46,111 nucleotides of DNA from the NCBI GenBank assembly GCA_964432985.1, contig CAYSPT010000039.1, forward strand, positions 1 to 46,111. Reading direction: 5' to 3'. The stretch is from CAYSPT01 sp964432985 (GTDB lineage: Bacteria > Muiribacteriota > CAYSPT01). A program made the position numbers and the translations under genes. The notes under the pieces were generated by a model. It was not told where the DNA came from. It searched no databases and was given only the letters and a program-made list of their open reading frames with translations. Of this stretch, positions 8,070-16,589 are shown one piece after another (the stretch's first letter is position 1; the number at the start of each line of letters is the position of its first letter).

Positions 8070-11000
8070 TTACTTGATTTCCAAACCGGGGACGGTTACG
8101 TAACCGTCTTCTCCGGTAAGCACCTTCCTCTGTTGAGCCCGAGGCGGCAGCACCACATCGAACACTGCCGGTGCTTTGTCTTTTTGTGCTCCACCGGGTT
8201 CCCATTCGGTAGCTTTGCCCCCGATAGGGCGAACTCTTCCGGGTGCGTTACCGTCGTGGCTTAACACAGCCGGTAAGATCCTTGTTCCGGCATCAAGGGC
8301 GCCCATTATACTGGAAGGGACCTCCAGTACCACCGAGGTTTGAAACGGGTCCACCAGCGCTTTGACACCGGACTGGTATTCCACTTTCGATCCGGACAGC
8401 GCTTTGGCCATGGCGCTGCGCCATCCATCCGCGGTAAGGGCCGTGTGCCAACCTCCGTCCACTTCGAAATTCCGTCCCTCCAGCGCGTCCAATACGGGAT
8501 TGTTGGTGTTTCCGTTTTCGTAGATATACACGTCGAAGGTCTGCAGCGAAAATCCCGCTGGTCCGGACCAGGGATTGTTAATCTGCCCGGGGAACCTGAA
8601 CCTGAACAGGTTGGTGTCCACCGTTCGCAGTACATCAAATCCGGACAGGTCGAACACTCCCGATTCAAACACGCCTTCCTTCGGATAGACGTAGGTACCC
8701 GGACCTTTGTCGTCTCCCCGGGGATCGTCCACCGAGAACACTACCTCGGCGTCTGAAAGCAGGCTTACCGGAAAGGTATAGTGGGATGTAGCGTCGGGGC
8801 CCGGCAGGAATTCCATCTGCTGATTGGCTCCTTCCCACTGCACCACTACTCCAACCTGGCTATAGGAAGTGGCTCTGATAATCGACCAGGGCAGTGATAT
8901 CTCGACTACGTCCATGAGCATCCGCTGGATTTTGACATACTCTTTCTCGGGAACCCCGAAAGGCATTGATTGAACGATGAAACTACCCCTTTTGGCCACC
9001 GGAATTTCCACCAGGGTCATGTGATCGTCGGTGAATCCCCCGGCAATTTCGGGATAGATGAATACCCTGAACATGCCTTCTTGATAAACGGGATTGAGCC
9101 CATCACCCTGGTCTTCCGCCAGTTTGAGTTCTGCCATCAGGTAAAAGTTGTCCCGGTCATAGGCGACGGCTGCTTTTTTCAACGTACCACCGCTGGCCAT
9201 GGTCTGGGCTGCTGCCCCCGGTTTCAGTTGTACTCCTTTGGACCACTCGTCCGGCGGGTCGATCATCCCCTCCACAGTGGGGGTGACATAGCAGCGGGGC
9301 ACTTCGGTCGGTACCACCGTCGAAGGAGGTACGATGGGTTTGTCGAGAAAGTCGGGCGCTTCCTGTCCCGTGAGGGTGTACACGTTTTTGAGGGTATTCC
9401 TGAACTGCCGGTCGAAATCGCTGTCGTTGGTGCTCTCCTGGTCGGAGCCGAACCACCAGAACCAGTCGGATCCCTCGGCGGCCAGCATCTCGTTCCAGAC
9501 CGCTTCCTCGGCATCTTTGGAAAGTCCCCCGCTGTCCAGCACGCTCTGCCAGTAGTCCCTTACCTGGCGGAGCATGTCCCAGCCCTTGTTTTCCTCCTCT
9601 TCGCCGATCCAGATGTGGAAGTCGGCATCTATCCAGGAGCCGGGCCACAGGTTTTCGATGGCCGGGACTGTGAAGTCTTCCGGAAGCGATGTAAGGTAGT
9701 CGCTGATTCGTACTGTTTTAAGCCATTTTTGTTCCAGGGTGAAGTTCCGGTACAACTCGCGATGGAAGGCTTCCGCCCGTCCCGGATAGTGCTCCCAGGC
9801 ATTTTCACCGTCGAGTACCACGGTGACGATGTGGGGAGCGCCGGCAGGTATCTTATCGTGGATGTCTTTCAGCTTTCCAATGAAGTCGGCCACGGCGTCC
9901 GAGGTTTCCATTTTCGGGTATAAAAATCCGATTTTGTCAGAAAGTTCAGTGTCCCGGAAAAGCATGTACAACTGGTGTTCGCCTTCCTTGACCGTGTAGG
10001 GAAGATATTTGTGCTCGATAGTAAGGGATTTGCGTCCCAGAGACCGCTGCAGCACCTTAACATCACTCAGAAGCCACTTGAATCCCTCTCCGCCCACCAG
10101 CGGGATAATGTCCTGCCCCACGCTTCCTTCTCCCGGCCACATCCCCTTCGGGTTGCGGCCGAACAGCTCTGCGTAAAGCTTTTTGGCCATGTTCACGTGA
10201 CGCCGGGCGTCTTCCGGCCTGGAAAAAGCCGGCGTGGGCAGCGGCTCTCCCGGAAGGGCCACCGCCGCCAGTTCGGTGTTGTACACCAGCGGCAGAATGG
10301 GATGAGCGTAGGGGGTGGTGATTACCTCGATTTGGCCGGTTTCCTGGGCTTTGCGGTACGTGGGGAGCACTGACTCCAGCAAGGATATCTGTGCGTCGAA
10401 AAGGATTTTCTTGTCTTCTTCAGAGAAATGTTCATCGCTCAAACCCTTGTCCCAGAGTTCCGCCAAGCTGCCTTCACCGGTCCTGAACATGGGATGGGAC
10501 CATGTCAGGTCGAACCAGACCTGCAGGTCCCGCAATTCGTCTGCCGAGAATTGGTGGATCGACTCCTCGGGGCCCAGACCATCCCGTTTGTCCAGCAGAG
10601 CACGGTAGGGCGCGGAGGTGTCGAGCATGGTGGGGCGCGGCATGTCGAAGTAGCGCACCAGGAGGTAGAAACGGTCGTCGTTGTCCAGGGTGGTAGCGTC
10701 CTTCATGGTGGAGCGCATGCGACGGTCAGTGTGCTTTCCCGCCTTGTACATCGAAATGATGTCTTTCATTTGCAGCATAAGACTGGGAGTGATATTGAAA
10801 GTACACTTGACCTGAGGGTAATCCTGGACCAGTTTCACCATGGGGAGATAGGCGTTGGCGGAGTGGATCCGAACCCAGCCTTCTTCGTACTCCCCGGTTT
10901 CGGCATCCTTGAAGTAACGCGGCTGGTGATGGTTCCAGACCAGGGCAAGGTACAGGGGGTTTGGATCGTCTTCCATGGAGACAGGCTCTCCCCGTACCGG

Positions 11001-11339
11001 TTCGGCAGCGGGCACGGTTTCCACGACCGGAGGAATTACTTCTTCAGCCGTTCCCGGCTCAGGATTCTCCGGTGTACCATCTTCCAGCGCCGGTGTTCCG
11101 ACCTTGTCCAGGGCGTCGGGATTCTCGATCAGGATGCGGTCTTCATTCATCTTATCATCAGCCATAGATTCGAGAATATCCGTACCGGATTTATCAAGTA
11201 ATTTAAAAATCTTCTCCTGCGACAGTGTGTCCGTTGTGGGTTCCTGGCCGGTTACCGCCGGGGTAATTCCGAGCAGGGCTGCAGACACGAGGATCGCCGG
11301 CAGAACAATGAAAACAGCCACCATACTGTTTCGTTTCAC
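8070..11339 (-). CDS. Secreted GH57 glycoside hydrolase with C-terminal carbohydrate-binding-like region
   Basis: This 1089-residue exported enzyme starts at GTG 11339, eight bases after AAGGAGG. A signal peptide (about 1-31) is followed by a Pro/Glu-rich linker to about 125, then a GH57 domain. The five GH57 motifs are visible: WNHHQP (135-140), TTPYAHPILP (341-350), GMWPGEGSV with nucleophile Glu404, VVLDGENAWE with acid/base Asp510, and GSWIDADFHIW (about 567-577). This arrangement is like amylopullulanases, which act on alpha-glucans. The final 380 residues look like the glucodextranase/DOMON-type beta domain found after GH57 in archaeal amylopullulanases. It is a stand-alone gene with its own promoter candidate. 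Substrate identity is inferred from the family. Confidence 0.88.
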   Translation of the reverse strand: MKRNSMVAVFIVLPAILVSAALLGITPAVTGQEPTTDTLSQEKIFKLLDKSGTDILESMADDKMNEDRILIENPDALDKVGTPALEDGTPENPEPGTAEEVIPPVVETVPAAEPVRGEPVSMEDDPNPLYLALVWNHHQPRYFKDAETGEYEEGWVRIHSANAYLPMVKLVQDYPQVKCTFNITPSLMLQMKDIISMYKAGKHTDRRMRSTMKDATTLDNDDRFYLLVRYFDMPRPTMLDTSAPYRALLDKRDGLGPEESIHQFSADELRDLQVWFDLTWSHPMFRTGEGSLAELWDKGLSDEHFSEEDKKILFDAQISLLESVLPTYRKAQETGQIEVITTPYAHPILPLVYNTELAAVALPGEPLPTPAFSRPEDARRHVNMAKKLYAELFGRNPKGMWPGEGSVGQDIIPLVGGEGFKWLLSDVKVLQRSLGRKSLTIEHKYLPYTVKEGEHQLYMLFRDTELSDKIGFLYPKMETSDAVADFIGKLKDIHDKIPAGAPHIVTVVLDGENAWEHYPGRAEAFHRELYRNFTLEQKWLKTVRISDYLTSLPEDFTVPAIENLWPGSWIDADFHIWIGEEEENKGWDMLRQVRDYWQSVLDSGGLSKDAEEAVWNEMLAAEGSDWFWWFGSDQESTNDSDFDRQFRNTLKNVYTLTGQEAPDFLDKPIVPPSTVVPTEVPRCYVTPTVEGMIDPPDEWSKGVQLKPGAAAQTMASGGTLKKAAVAYDRDNFYLMAELKLAEDQGDGLNPVYQEGMFRVFIYPEIAGGFTDDHMTLVEIPVAKRGSFIVQSMPFGVPEKEYVKIQRMLMDVVEISLPWSIIRATSYSQVGVVVQWEGANQQMEFLPGPDATSHYTFPVSLLSDAEVVFSVDDPRGDDKGPGTYVYPKEGVFESGVFDLSGFDVLRTVDTNLFRFRFPGQINNPWSGPAGFSLQTFDVYIYENGNTNNPVLDALEGRNFEVDGGWHTALTADGWRSAMAKALSGSKVEYQSGVKALVDPFQTSVVLEVPSSIMGALDAGTRILPAVLSHDGNAPGRVRPIGGKATEWEPGGAQKDKAPAVFDVVLPPRAQQRKVLTGEDGYVTVPGLEIK

Positions 11340-11362
11340 GTACTTATCCTCCTTTTTTGTAG

Positions 11363-11416
11363 CCCGAATAATTCACAAAACCTCGCTGGGATGATTCGTA
11401 AATCATTCTGGTTTAA
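11363..11416 (-). repeat. Leader palindrome before the GH57 gene
   Basis: CCCGAATAATTCA at 11363-11375 and an imperfect partner ending near 11416 form a degraded palindrome. Read on the minus strand, it ends in TTATTCGGGCTA directly before the AAGGAGG of the GH57 gene. It is the most diverged copy of the leader element family. Confidence 0.4.
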
Positions 11417-11433
11417 GGGTATTTGCACAGAAA

Positions 11434-11442
11434 AGTATAGCA
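11434..11442 (-). promoter_or_regulatory. Extended -10 promoter for the GH57 gene
   Basis: TGCTATACT on the minus strand is a good extended -10 and matches the TATACT boxes used elsewhere in the window. No strong -35 is seen. Transcription would pass through the leader palindrome. Confidence 0.35.
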
Positions 11443-11484
11443 CAACCGGTCGCCGCAGGCGAGCCTGATGACTACCGTTTCCAT

Positions 11485-11692
11485 TATTCTATCTGTTGAA
11501 GAAATATCAGGCAGTTTCTATTGGGTTCTTCCATCTTACTTGGCTCTATCTGTTGACGAGATATCAGATGGTTTTTGTTGGGGTCTACCATCTTACTTGG
11601 CTCTATCTGTTGACGAGATATCAGATGGTTTTTGTTGGGGTCTACCATCTTACTTGGCTCTATCTGTTGACGAGATATCAGATGGTTTTTAC
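11485..11692. repeat. 57-bp tandem repeat array (about 3.6 copies)
   Basis: Units start near 11485 (diverged), 11542 and 11599 (these two almost identical), and 11656 (cut short). Each perfect unit holds TTGACG, an ATCTG...CAGAT inverted repeat, and arms AGATGGT/ACCATCT. The array fills the gap between divergent GH57 and trkH. The last, truncated copy provides the -35 of a promoter for trkH. Although 57 is a multiple of three and frames stay open, there is no convincing gene here. Confidence 0.85.
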
Positions 11693-11695
11693 AAT
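11667..11695 (+). promoter_or_regulatory. Sigma-70-type promoter for trkHA
   Basis: TTGACG (11667-11672) and TACAAT (11690-11695) are exactly 17 bases apart. The -35 lies inside the final 57-bp repeat unit; the -10 lies at its broken edge. Other units have the same -35 but no -10. Transcription would start near 11702, giving a leader of nearly 100 bases. Confidence 0.6.
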
Positions 11696-11731
11696 GATAT
11701 TCGAAGCAAATAAAATGATAAAGTGAAACGT

Positions 11732-11791
11732 GCTGCCGTGCACAGGCAGCCAAAACTGCCCTATTAGGGCAAAACTGCCACGTAAGGGCAG
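11732..11791 (+). promoter_or_regulatory. Three consecutive CTGCC/GGCAG hairpins in the trkH leader
   Basis: Hairpins at 11732-11750, 11757-11771 and 11775-11791 have arms GCTGCC/GGCAGC, TGCCC/GGGCA and CTGCC/GGCAG, separated by A-rich spacers. All arms are interchangeable, so alternative pairings are possible. The third holds TAAGGG (11783-11788), the likely ribosome site of trkH. It does not match any riboswitch consensus I know. Confidence 0.5.
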
Positions 11792-11798
11792 TAGACAT

Positions 11799-13319
11799 AT
11801 GCGCAACCGTTTCCAGACAATAAACGTGGTTTTGAATTTCCTGGGCTCGCTGTTTCTGGTGCTGGGAGTCATTCTTCTTATACCTCTGGTGTTTGTTGTC
11901 GGTGGGGGGGAGCTGTTTCACAGTACAGAAACCTTGCGGGCATTTATCGTCTCCAGTATCGTGTCATTTGTGATCGGAATGGTTCTGCGTGCGTTGTTTC
12001 GCGGGGGTGTGCCCAACAGCGTCCAGGCCATGCTTATCTGCAGTCTGGGCTGGCTTGGTTTTTCCGCTGTGGGTGCAATTCCGTTCGTGATCGGTATCCA
12101 CTCCAGCTATCTGGACGGTTTTTTTGAAACCATGAGCGGATTCACCACTACCGGTATCACCATGTACACGGGACTCGACCAGATGCCGGCGAGTATTATT
12201 TTCTGGAGAGCGTTGACCCAGTGGCTCGGGGGCCTGGGAATCGTTACTTTTTTCCTGGCGGTTACCCATCGTGGCGGAAGTGCTCACCGTCTGTTCGGCG
12301 CGGAGAGCCACAAGATTGACGTGGGCCGGCCGGTTCCGGGGATCGCCCGGACGGTCAAAATCCTCTGGGGTATCTACGGTGCGTTTACTATACTGATAGT
12401 TCTGGGGCTCATGGCGGCGGGAATGTCCGCTTTCGACAGTGTCTGCCATAGCTTTACGGCCCTGTCCACCGGCGGCTTTTCCCCTTATGACGCCAGCATA
12501 GAGCACTACCGCCTGGCCGGGTTTTCCCATTATGTATTCATCGAGTACGTCCTGATACTGGGGATGTTGTTGGGCGGTACGAATTTTCTCATCCATTATC
12601 GAGTGCTCAACAGAAGTTTCAGGGCGTTGTGGGACAACACGGAAATGCGTTACTGGTGGGGTTTCATCGGCGTATTCGTGCTTGTCATTACGCTGGAGCG
12701 ATATCTTAATCTCGATCCTCTGGCCGGACTTTGCAGTGGCGCCGGTTTCTTTGCCCGGCTTGAGGAAACTGTCAGAATTGTACTTTTTCAAGTGGTTTCC
12801 ATTCTTACCACCACCGGATTCGGCACCCGGGACATCGGAACGCCCTTTTTCGGTCACGCGGCCCGTCAACTGTTCCTGGTTATGATGGTGATCGGCGGGT
12901 GTGTGGGCTCGACCGGAGGCGGAATCAAAGTGCTCAGGATCAGCATTTTGATGAAGCTGATCCGCCGGGAAGTGTTCAAGCTGCGCACCCCCCCCCGGGC
13001 GGTGTCCACCGTGCTGATTGATGGCAAACCCCTGGATTCAAACGAGATCTACCGGGTGAGCGGGCTGTTCTTCACCTGGATCGTGTTGCTGGTTACCGGA
13101 GGTTGTGCCACAGCCTTATTTTCGAACCTGGATGGGTACAGTGCTGCTTCCGGTATGTTCAGCGCCCTGGGAAATATTGGACCCTGTTACATCCCGGTTC
13201 CGGCAATGGGGCAGCTGCACCCGTTCATTAAAATAGTTTACATTTTTGGTATGCTGGCCGGACGCCTGGAAATCCTGCCAGTATTACTTCTGTTCAGCCG
13301 CCGGGCATGGCAGAAGTAG
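11799..13319 (+). CDS. trkH: Trk-type potassium uptake transmembrane protein TrkH
   Basis: This 506-residue inner-membrane protein of the TrkH/KtrB superfamily carries K+ through four pseudo-repeats. The four filter loops are visible as MSGFTTTGIT, ALSTGGFSPYD, ILTTTGFGTRD and ALGNIGP, with the usual VGSTGGGIKVLR segment. The frame is open from 11730, but the start is placed at ATG 11799 (MRNRFQTINVVLNFLG). The earlier residues are encoded by the leader hairpins and are not membrane-like. trkA follows after 27 bases. The long leader with a repeat-borne promoter suggests regulated expression, perhaps by potassium or osmolarity (inference). Confidence 0.93.
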   Translation: MRNRFQTINVVLNFLGSLFLVLGVILLIPLVFVVGGGELFHSTETLRAFIVSSIVSFVIGMVLRALFRGGVPNSVQAMLICSLGWLGFSAVGAIPFVIGIHSSYLDGFFETMSGFTTTGITMYTGLDQMPASIIFWRALTQWLGGLGIVTFFLAVTHRGGSAHRLFGAESHKIDVGRPVPGIARTVKILWGIYGAFTILIVLGLMAAGMSAFDSVCHSFTALSTGGFSPYDASIEHYRLAGFSHYVFIEYVLILGMLLGGTNFLIHYRVLNRSFRALWDNTEMRYWWGFIGVFVLVITLERYLNLDPLAGLCSGAGFFARLEETVRIVLFQVVSILTTTGFGTRDIGTPFFGHAARQLFLVMMVIGGCVGSTGGGIKVLRISILMKLIRREVFKLRTPPRAVSTVLIDGKPLDSNEIYRVSGLFFTWIVLLVTGGCATALFSNLDGYSAASGMFSALGNIGPCYIPVPAMGQLHPFIKIVYIFGMLAGRLEILPVLLLFSRRAWQK

Positions 13320-13346
13320 CTCCATTATGCAAGGAGGAAGCAAACC

Positions 13347-14024
13347 ATGTACGTTGTTGTTGCCGGAGCGGGCATTATCGGACACCAGATAACCAAGATG
13401 CTGGTGGAAAACAAACATGATGTAGTGGCCATAGACCGTGATCCGGATGTCTGCGAATCGATTTACGCCGACACCGGAGCGCTCACCATACACGGTAATG
13501 CCACCGATATCAATGTGTTGGAGCGGGCGGGTGCGGACCATGCGGATGTCATTCTCTGTCTCATGCGTTACGCGTCGGACAACATCGCCTGTGCCCTGGT
13601 GGCCAAGAGCCTGGGGATCCCCCGCATCATCGCCCGCCTTCGCAATCCCCGGTATGAAGAAGCGTACAAGCTGGCGGGGATCACTACCATCGTCAGGATG
13701 GCCGACTTGCTGGTCAACCAGATCATCATGGAGGTAGAGCAGCCCAAGGTGCGCCGTATCATGACCCTGGGCGCCGGTAAAGCCGGGATATACGCCGTCA
13801 AGATTCCTCCCGGAGCACAGAGTATCGGTATGCGGGTCAGGGAGATAGCGCAAAGCAAAGTCTTCCCGGGAGAATGTGTTCTCATGGGAATCTACCGCCA
13901 CGAAGACGAAGACTTTATTATTCCGCGGGGCAACCACAGCGTCAGGGAGGATGACACCGTTTTTCTGATCGCCAAGAGCCAGGACATAAAACAGGCTACC
14001 GACTTTCTGGCGGAAGAAATTTGA
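13347..14024 (+). CDS. trkA: TrkA potassium uptake regulatory protein (RCK domain)
   Basis: This 225-residue cytoplasmic partner of TrkH has an N-terminal Rossmann RCK_N fold with the nucleotide-binding VAGAGIIG (residues 5-12) and the acidic strand end AIDRDPD (about 28-34). A C-terminal TrkA_C domain begins near 140 (AVKIPPGAQSIGMRVREI). It is a single RCK unit, half the size of the duplicated E. coli TrkA and like KtrA. AAGGAGG lies upstream of ATG 13347. Its stop codon TGA overlaps the TTG start of the ankyrin gene (TTGA), so the two are translationally coupled. Confidence 0.93.
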   Translation: MYVVVAGAGIIGHQITKMLVENKHDVVAIDRDPDVCESIYADTGALTIHGNATDINVLERAGADHADVILCLMRYASDNIACALVAKSLGIPRIIARLRNPRYEEAYKLAGITTIVRMADLLVNQIIMEVEQPKVRRIMTLGAGKAGIYAVKIPPGAQSIGMRVREIAQSKVFPGECVLMGIYRHEDEDFIIPRGNHSVREDDTVFLIAKSQDIKQATDFLAEEI

Positions 14025-16012
14025 AACCGGAACAGATATTCGTTAAGTCCATTCGTGACGGCGACCGGGAAAAGGTGCGGCAGATGCTCGCCGAGTACCC
14101 CCACCTGCTCCACACCCAGCGCCAGGGCAGGGATTCACCGGTGATGATCGCCGTGAACAACGACCGGCTCGATATTGCCGAGATACTCCTGCGTGCCGGC
14201 GCCGATCCGTACCAGTATTCGGACAGTGCCGGGATTCATGGAGTAAGTGATACGGTTTTAAACCTTTTGATCCGCCGCAAACTGACTCACCTGGTGGATG
14301 TGGTGCTCGAACTGAATCCTATCGTGAATCCCGTATCACCTTCGTATTCTCCTCTGTTTGCCGCGGTGGAAGAAGCAGATGCCCCCATGGTTGAAAAACT
14401 CGTCGGGCGCCGCACGTCAATCGATACCTGGCGGATGCCGGGCAGCGCTTACTATGAATCTCCACTGTTCGTGGCCGTACGTAGAAAGAACATGCCTCTG
14501 GTCAGGCTCCTGATTTCTCTGGGAGCCGACGTGAACTATACCTGCCAGCACGGATTCGCAGCGCTGCATACCCTGGTGGCGTTTTTCCGCCTCGATGAGG
14601 AGTATTTTGAAATCATGAAAGAGTTGCACCGTCTCGGTGCCGACATCGATTCCCACGACCGCTGGGGCGAGACCCTCCTGCACAAAGCGGTCCGCCTGGC
14701 GCAACCGCCCTACCTGACGGAATGGCTGCTTGAAAACGGCGTAGCCGTGGATGATGAGGACGCCTGCGGTTACACGCCGCTTCACAAGGCGGCGGCCCGT
14801 GGTAACGTTCCCGCGGCCGAGCTGCTGCTGGCGCACGGAGCCGACATCATGGCAGCCGACAGCTTAGGCCGTACACCGCTTCACCGCGCCGCGGCCATGG
14901 GGCGTCTGGAAATGGCGGAGTTTCTGTTATCCCGGGGAGCGGAGCTGAACGTACCGGACCGCTTCAGCAACACACCGCTTAACGAGACCATCTACTTCAA
15001 CCGCCTGGCGGCGTCGGATTGGTTCAGGGAGCGGGGAGCCATCGGTTTCGATGCAGAAGGCGGAGGGGCGGTCAGTGGCGGTATCCCTGGCGGCAGCAGT
15101 GCCGCTCCCGGCGGCGACGAGGAGGATTCTGCCCAGGTATTACAAGAAGCTGTGGACATCCTGGAGATGGCACAAACGCTCGAGTCGGCGATCAACAGGA
15201 AGGATTACCGTGATATCGAGGCTGTTTACCGGCGGGACCACCGCCTGGTCGATTACCGTGAAGCGGAGTTCGGGGTCACCATATTGCACCTGGCGGCCAA
15301 GGGCGGATCTGGATGGAGGGCAAACATGCTCCTCGCCTTCGGTGCCAATATTCATCCATTGTCAAACAGGTGTGTCACACCGCTTCATCTGGCCATTGCC
15401 GAACAGAGAGTATTCACCGCCATGCTGTTGATCCGAAACGGCGCGGACATGGCCGCTAGGGACGAGCAGGGGATCATCCCCCTGGATCTGGCCTACATTT
15501 ATTTCCACAAAGGGAACTATAAAGCGTTGCGTACCACCGTGGAGCAGCACGGAGACATTTTTGCCGTGGCGAACATGGGAAGCGTGAAGGGGATACGCGA
15601 TTTATTGGATGAAAATCCACAACTGACGCAGACAGTCGATCCGTACGGCCGTACGGCCCTTCACCACGCCGCCCGCTGCGGTGTTACCGAAGCGGTCAGC
15701 GAGCTTATAAACGGTGGAGGGGATGTCAACGCGCAGGACTGTGTCGGGAATACACCGCTTCATTTGTGCCTCATGGAGAAACGCCACCGTCTAATTATGA
15801 ACATAAATTTCCACGCCGCCGCCGAAGCGCTGCTCGACGGTGAAGCCGATGTGAAGATTGTCTCCGAGCAGGGGCGAACGGCGCTGGACATATATAAAAC
15901 GGAGGTGTTAGTGCAACTCGGGCCGCACAAAAAACCACCGCCGCCGGCCAGCCTGAAAAAGAAATTCTCCCGCCGCCGGGTAAAGAGCTTTCTTCCGAAG
16001 ATGTTCCGGTAA
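14021..16012 (+). CDS. Ankyrin-repeat protein coupled to trkA
   Basis: This 663-residue protein without signal peptide or membrane helix is made of ankyrin repeats. Typical units are YGRTALHHAARCGV, CGYTPLHKAAARGN and LGRTPLHRAAAMGR. Two blocks (about 1-340 and 390-620) are joined by a Gly/Ser/Pro linker rich in acidic residues (about 345-370), and the tail is basic. Ankyrin repeats bind other proteins. The TTG start overlaps the trkA stop in TTGA, which ties its production to TrkA. A role as a Trk-associated scaffold or regulator is inferred from this coupling only. The frame has no ATG near the start. It ends 22 bases before the convergent selenoprotein gene. Confidence 0.85.
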   Translation: MKPEQIFVKSIRDGDREKVRQMLAEYPHLLHTQRQGRDSPVMIAVNNDRLDIAEILLRAGADPYQYSDSAGIHGVSDTVLNLLIRRKLTHLVDVVLELNPIVNPVSPSYSPLFAAVEEADAPMVEKLVGRRTSIDTWRMPGSAYYESPLFVAVRRKNMPLVRLLISLGADVNYTCQHGFAALHTLVAFFRLDEEYFEIMKELHRLGADIDSHDRWGETLLHKAVRLAQPPYLTEWLLENGVAVDDEDACGYTPLHKAAARGNVPAAELLLAHGADIMAADSLGRTPLHRAAAMGRLEMAEFLLSRGAELNVPDRFSNTPLNETIYFNRLAASDWFRERGAIGFDAEGGGAVSGGIPGGSSAAPGGDEEDSAQVLQEAVDILEMAQTLESAINRKDYRDIEAVYRRDHRLVDYREAEFGVTILHLAAKGGSGWRANMLLAFGANIHPLSNRCVTPLHLAIAEQRVFTAMLLIRNGADMAARDEQGIIPLDLAYIYFHKGNYKALRTTVEQHGDIFAVANMGSVKGIRDLLDENPQLTQTVDPYGRTALHHAARCGVTEAVSELINGGGDVNAQDCVGNTPLHLCLMEKRHRLIMNINFHAAAEALLDGEADVKIVSEQGRTALDIYKTEVLVQLGPHKKPPPPASLKKKFSRRRVKSFLPKMFR

Positions 16013-16034
16013 CCGTTTCTTTCCCGCGTGTCCG

Positions 16035-16571
16035 TCAGTCTTCGGATGTGATGGCTTTCGTTACTTCACCTGGTTTCGGGAACCGGCCGGTTTTAAATTT
16101 AGAGAACACTGTCTTCCCGTCAACGACGACATCAAAAATTCCGCCGCTGCCGTATACAATCGTCGGCTCAACACCGAATTCCCGTCTGATTTCGGCCGCC
16201 AGACCGGCGGCCCGCGAACCGTACCCTCATGAAGAGCAGTGACGGATTTCGACGTTTGTGATGCGTGGTGCGTCCGGCGCGGCTTGTGCGTCCGGTCGTC
16301 GGCCGGCTTCCTGGGCTCTGCCCACAGCTGCCGTAGGAGACGATGCTGCTGACGACTGACTTTCTTCCTGTGGATTGGCAGCCGTTTTCGGGGCAGGTGG
16401 TAATGCTGGTTCCTGGCTGGTGCTCCGGGTTCTGGTAACCGTTTCTGCAGGTGCGGGTGCTGAATCCTGCTTCACCTCAGTAGCTTTATCGCACCCCGTA
16501 AGAAGGCTCCCCAGTACTAAAAGCATAGCCAGCAAGCATATCTGCACCGTCTTTAAACGTGAGACCTGCAT
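16035..16571 (-). CDS. Lipoprotein with SelW-like Rdx domain, selenoprotein (in-frame TGA = Sec115)
   Basis: The frame from ATG 16571 (GGAG seven bases before) meets TGA at 16227-16229. It then continues for 63 more residues to a second TGA at 16035-16037. Read through, it gives 178 residues. The N-terminus is a signal peptide with lipobox LLTGC (lipid-bearing Cys27), followed by a Pro/Ala/Ser/Gln linker to about 100. The C-terminal Rdx domain has VEIRHCSSU, where C112-S-S-U115 is the redox motif CxxU, then GYGSRAAGLAAEIRREFG, IVYGSGGIFDVVVDG and KFKTGRFPKPGEV. These are the hallmarks of SelW/SelT/Rdx12 proteins. A 7-bp stem with loop GGTCT begins 13-14 bases after the TGA. The redox role is a family inference; lipid anchoring of such a domain is unusual. 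Confidence 0.85.
16194..16212 (-). promoter_or_regulatory. Bacterial SECIS-like hairpin
   Basis: On the minus strand, GGCCGCC and GGCGGCC form a perfect 7-bp stem around the five-base loop GGTCT. The loop lies 22-26 bases after the TGA codon, in the range known for bacterial SECIS elements. The loop has the GGU shared with E. coli fdhF, from memory. It lies within coding sequence, as expected in bacteria. Confidence 0.7.
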
Positions 16572-16589
16572 CAAATTCTCCTTTCTAAA

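Noticed and set aside
8042..8077. Two 18-bp direct repeats at the end of the GH57 gene
   Set aside because: Only two diverged copies, no link to function.
11485..11692. CRISPR array
   Set aside because: The 57-bp units are directly adjacent with no variable spacers.
11468..11726. Repeat-containing ORFs over the 57-bp array on both strands
   Set aside because: Frames stay open only because 57 is a multiple of three; no ribosome site, and a promoter reads through the array.
11732..11791. Known riboswitch (c-di-AMP ydaO or mini-ykkC) in the trkH leader
   Set aside because: Length and loop sequences do not match either consensus as I recall them.
11964..12869. Long minus-strand ORF of 301 residues inside trkH
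   Set aside because: It is antisense to a clear TrkH gene, has Gln/His/Arg-rich composition, no ribosome site and no domain.
16048..16242. Plus-strand 64-residue ORF opposite the end of the selenoprotein gene
   Set aside because: It is the antisense shadow of the Rdx domain; the minus frame gives recognisable motifs.
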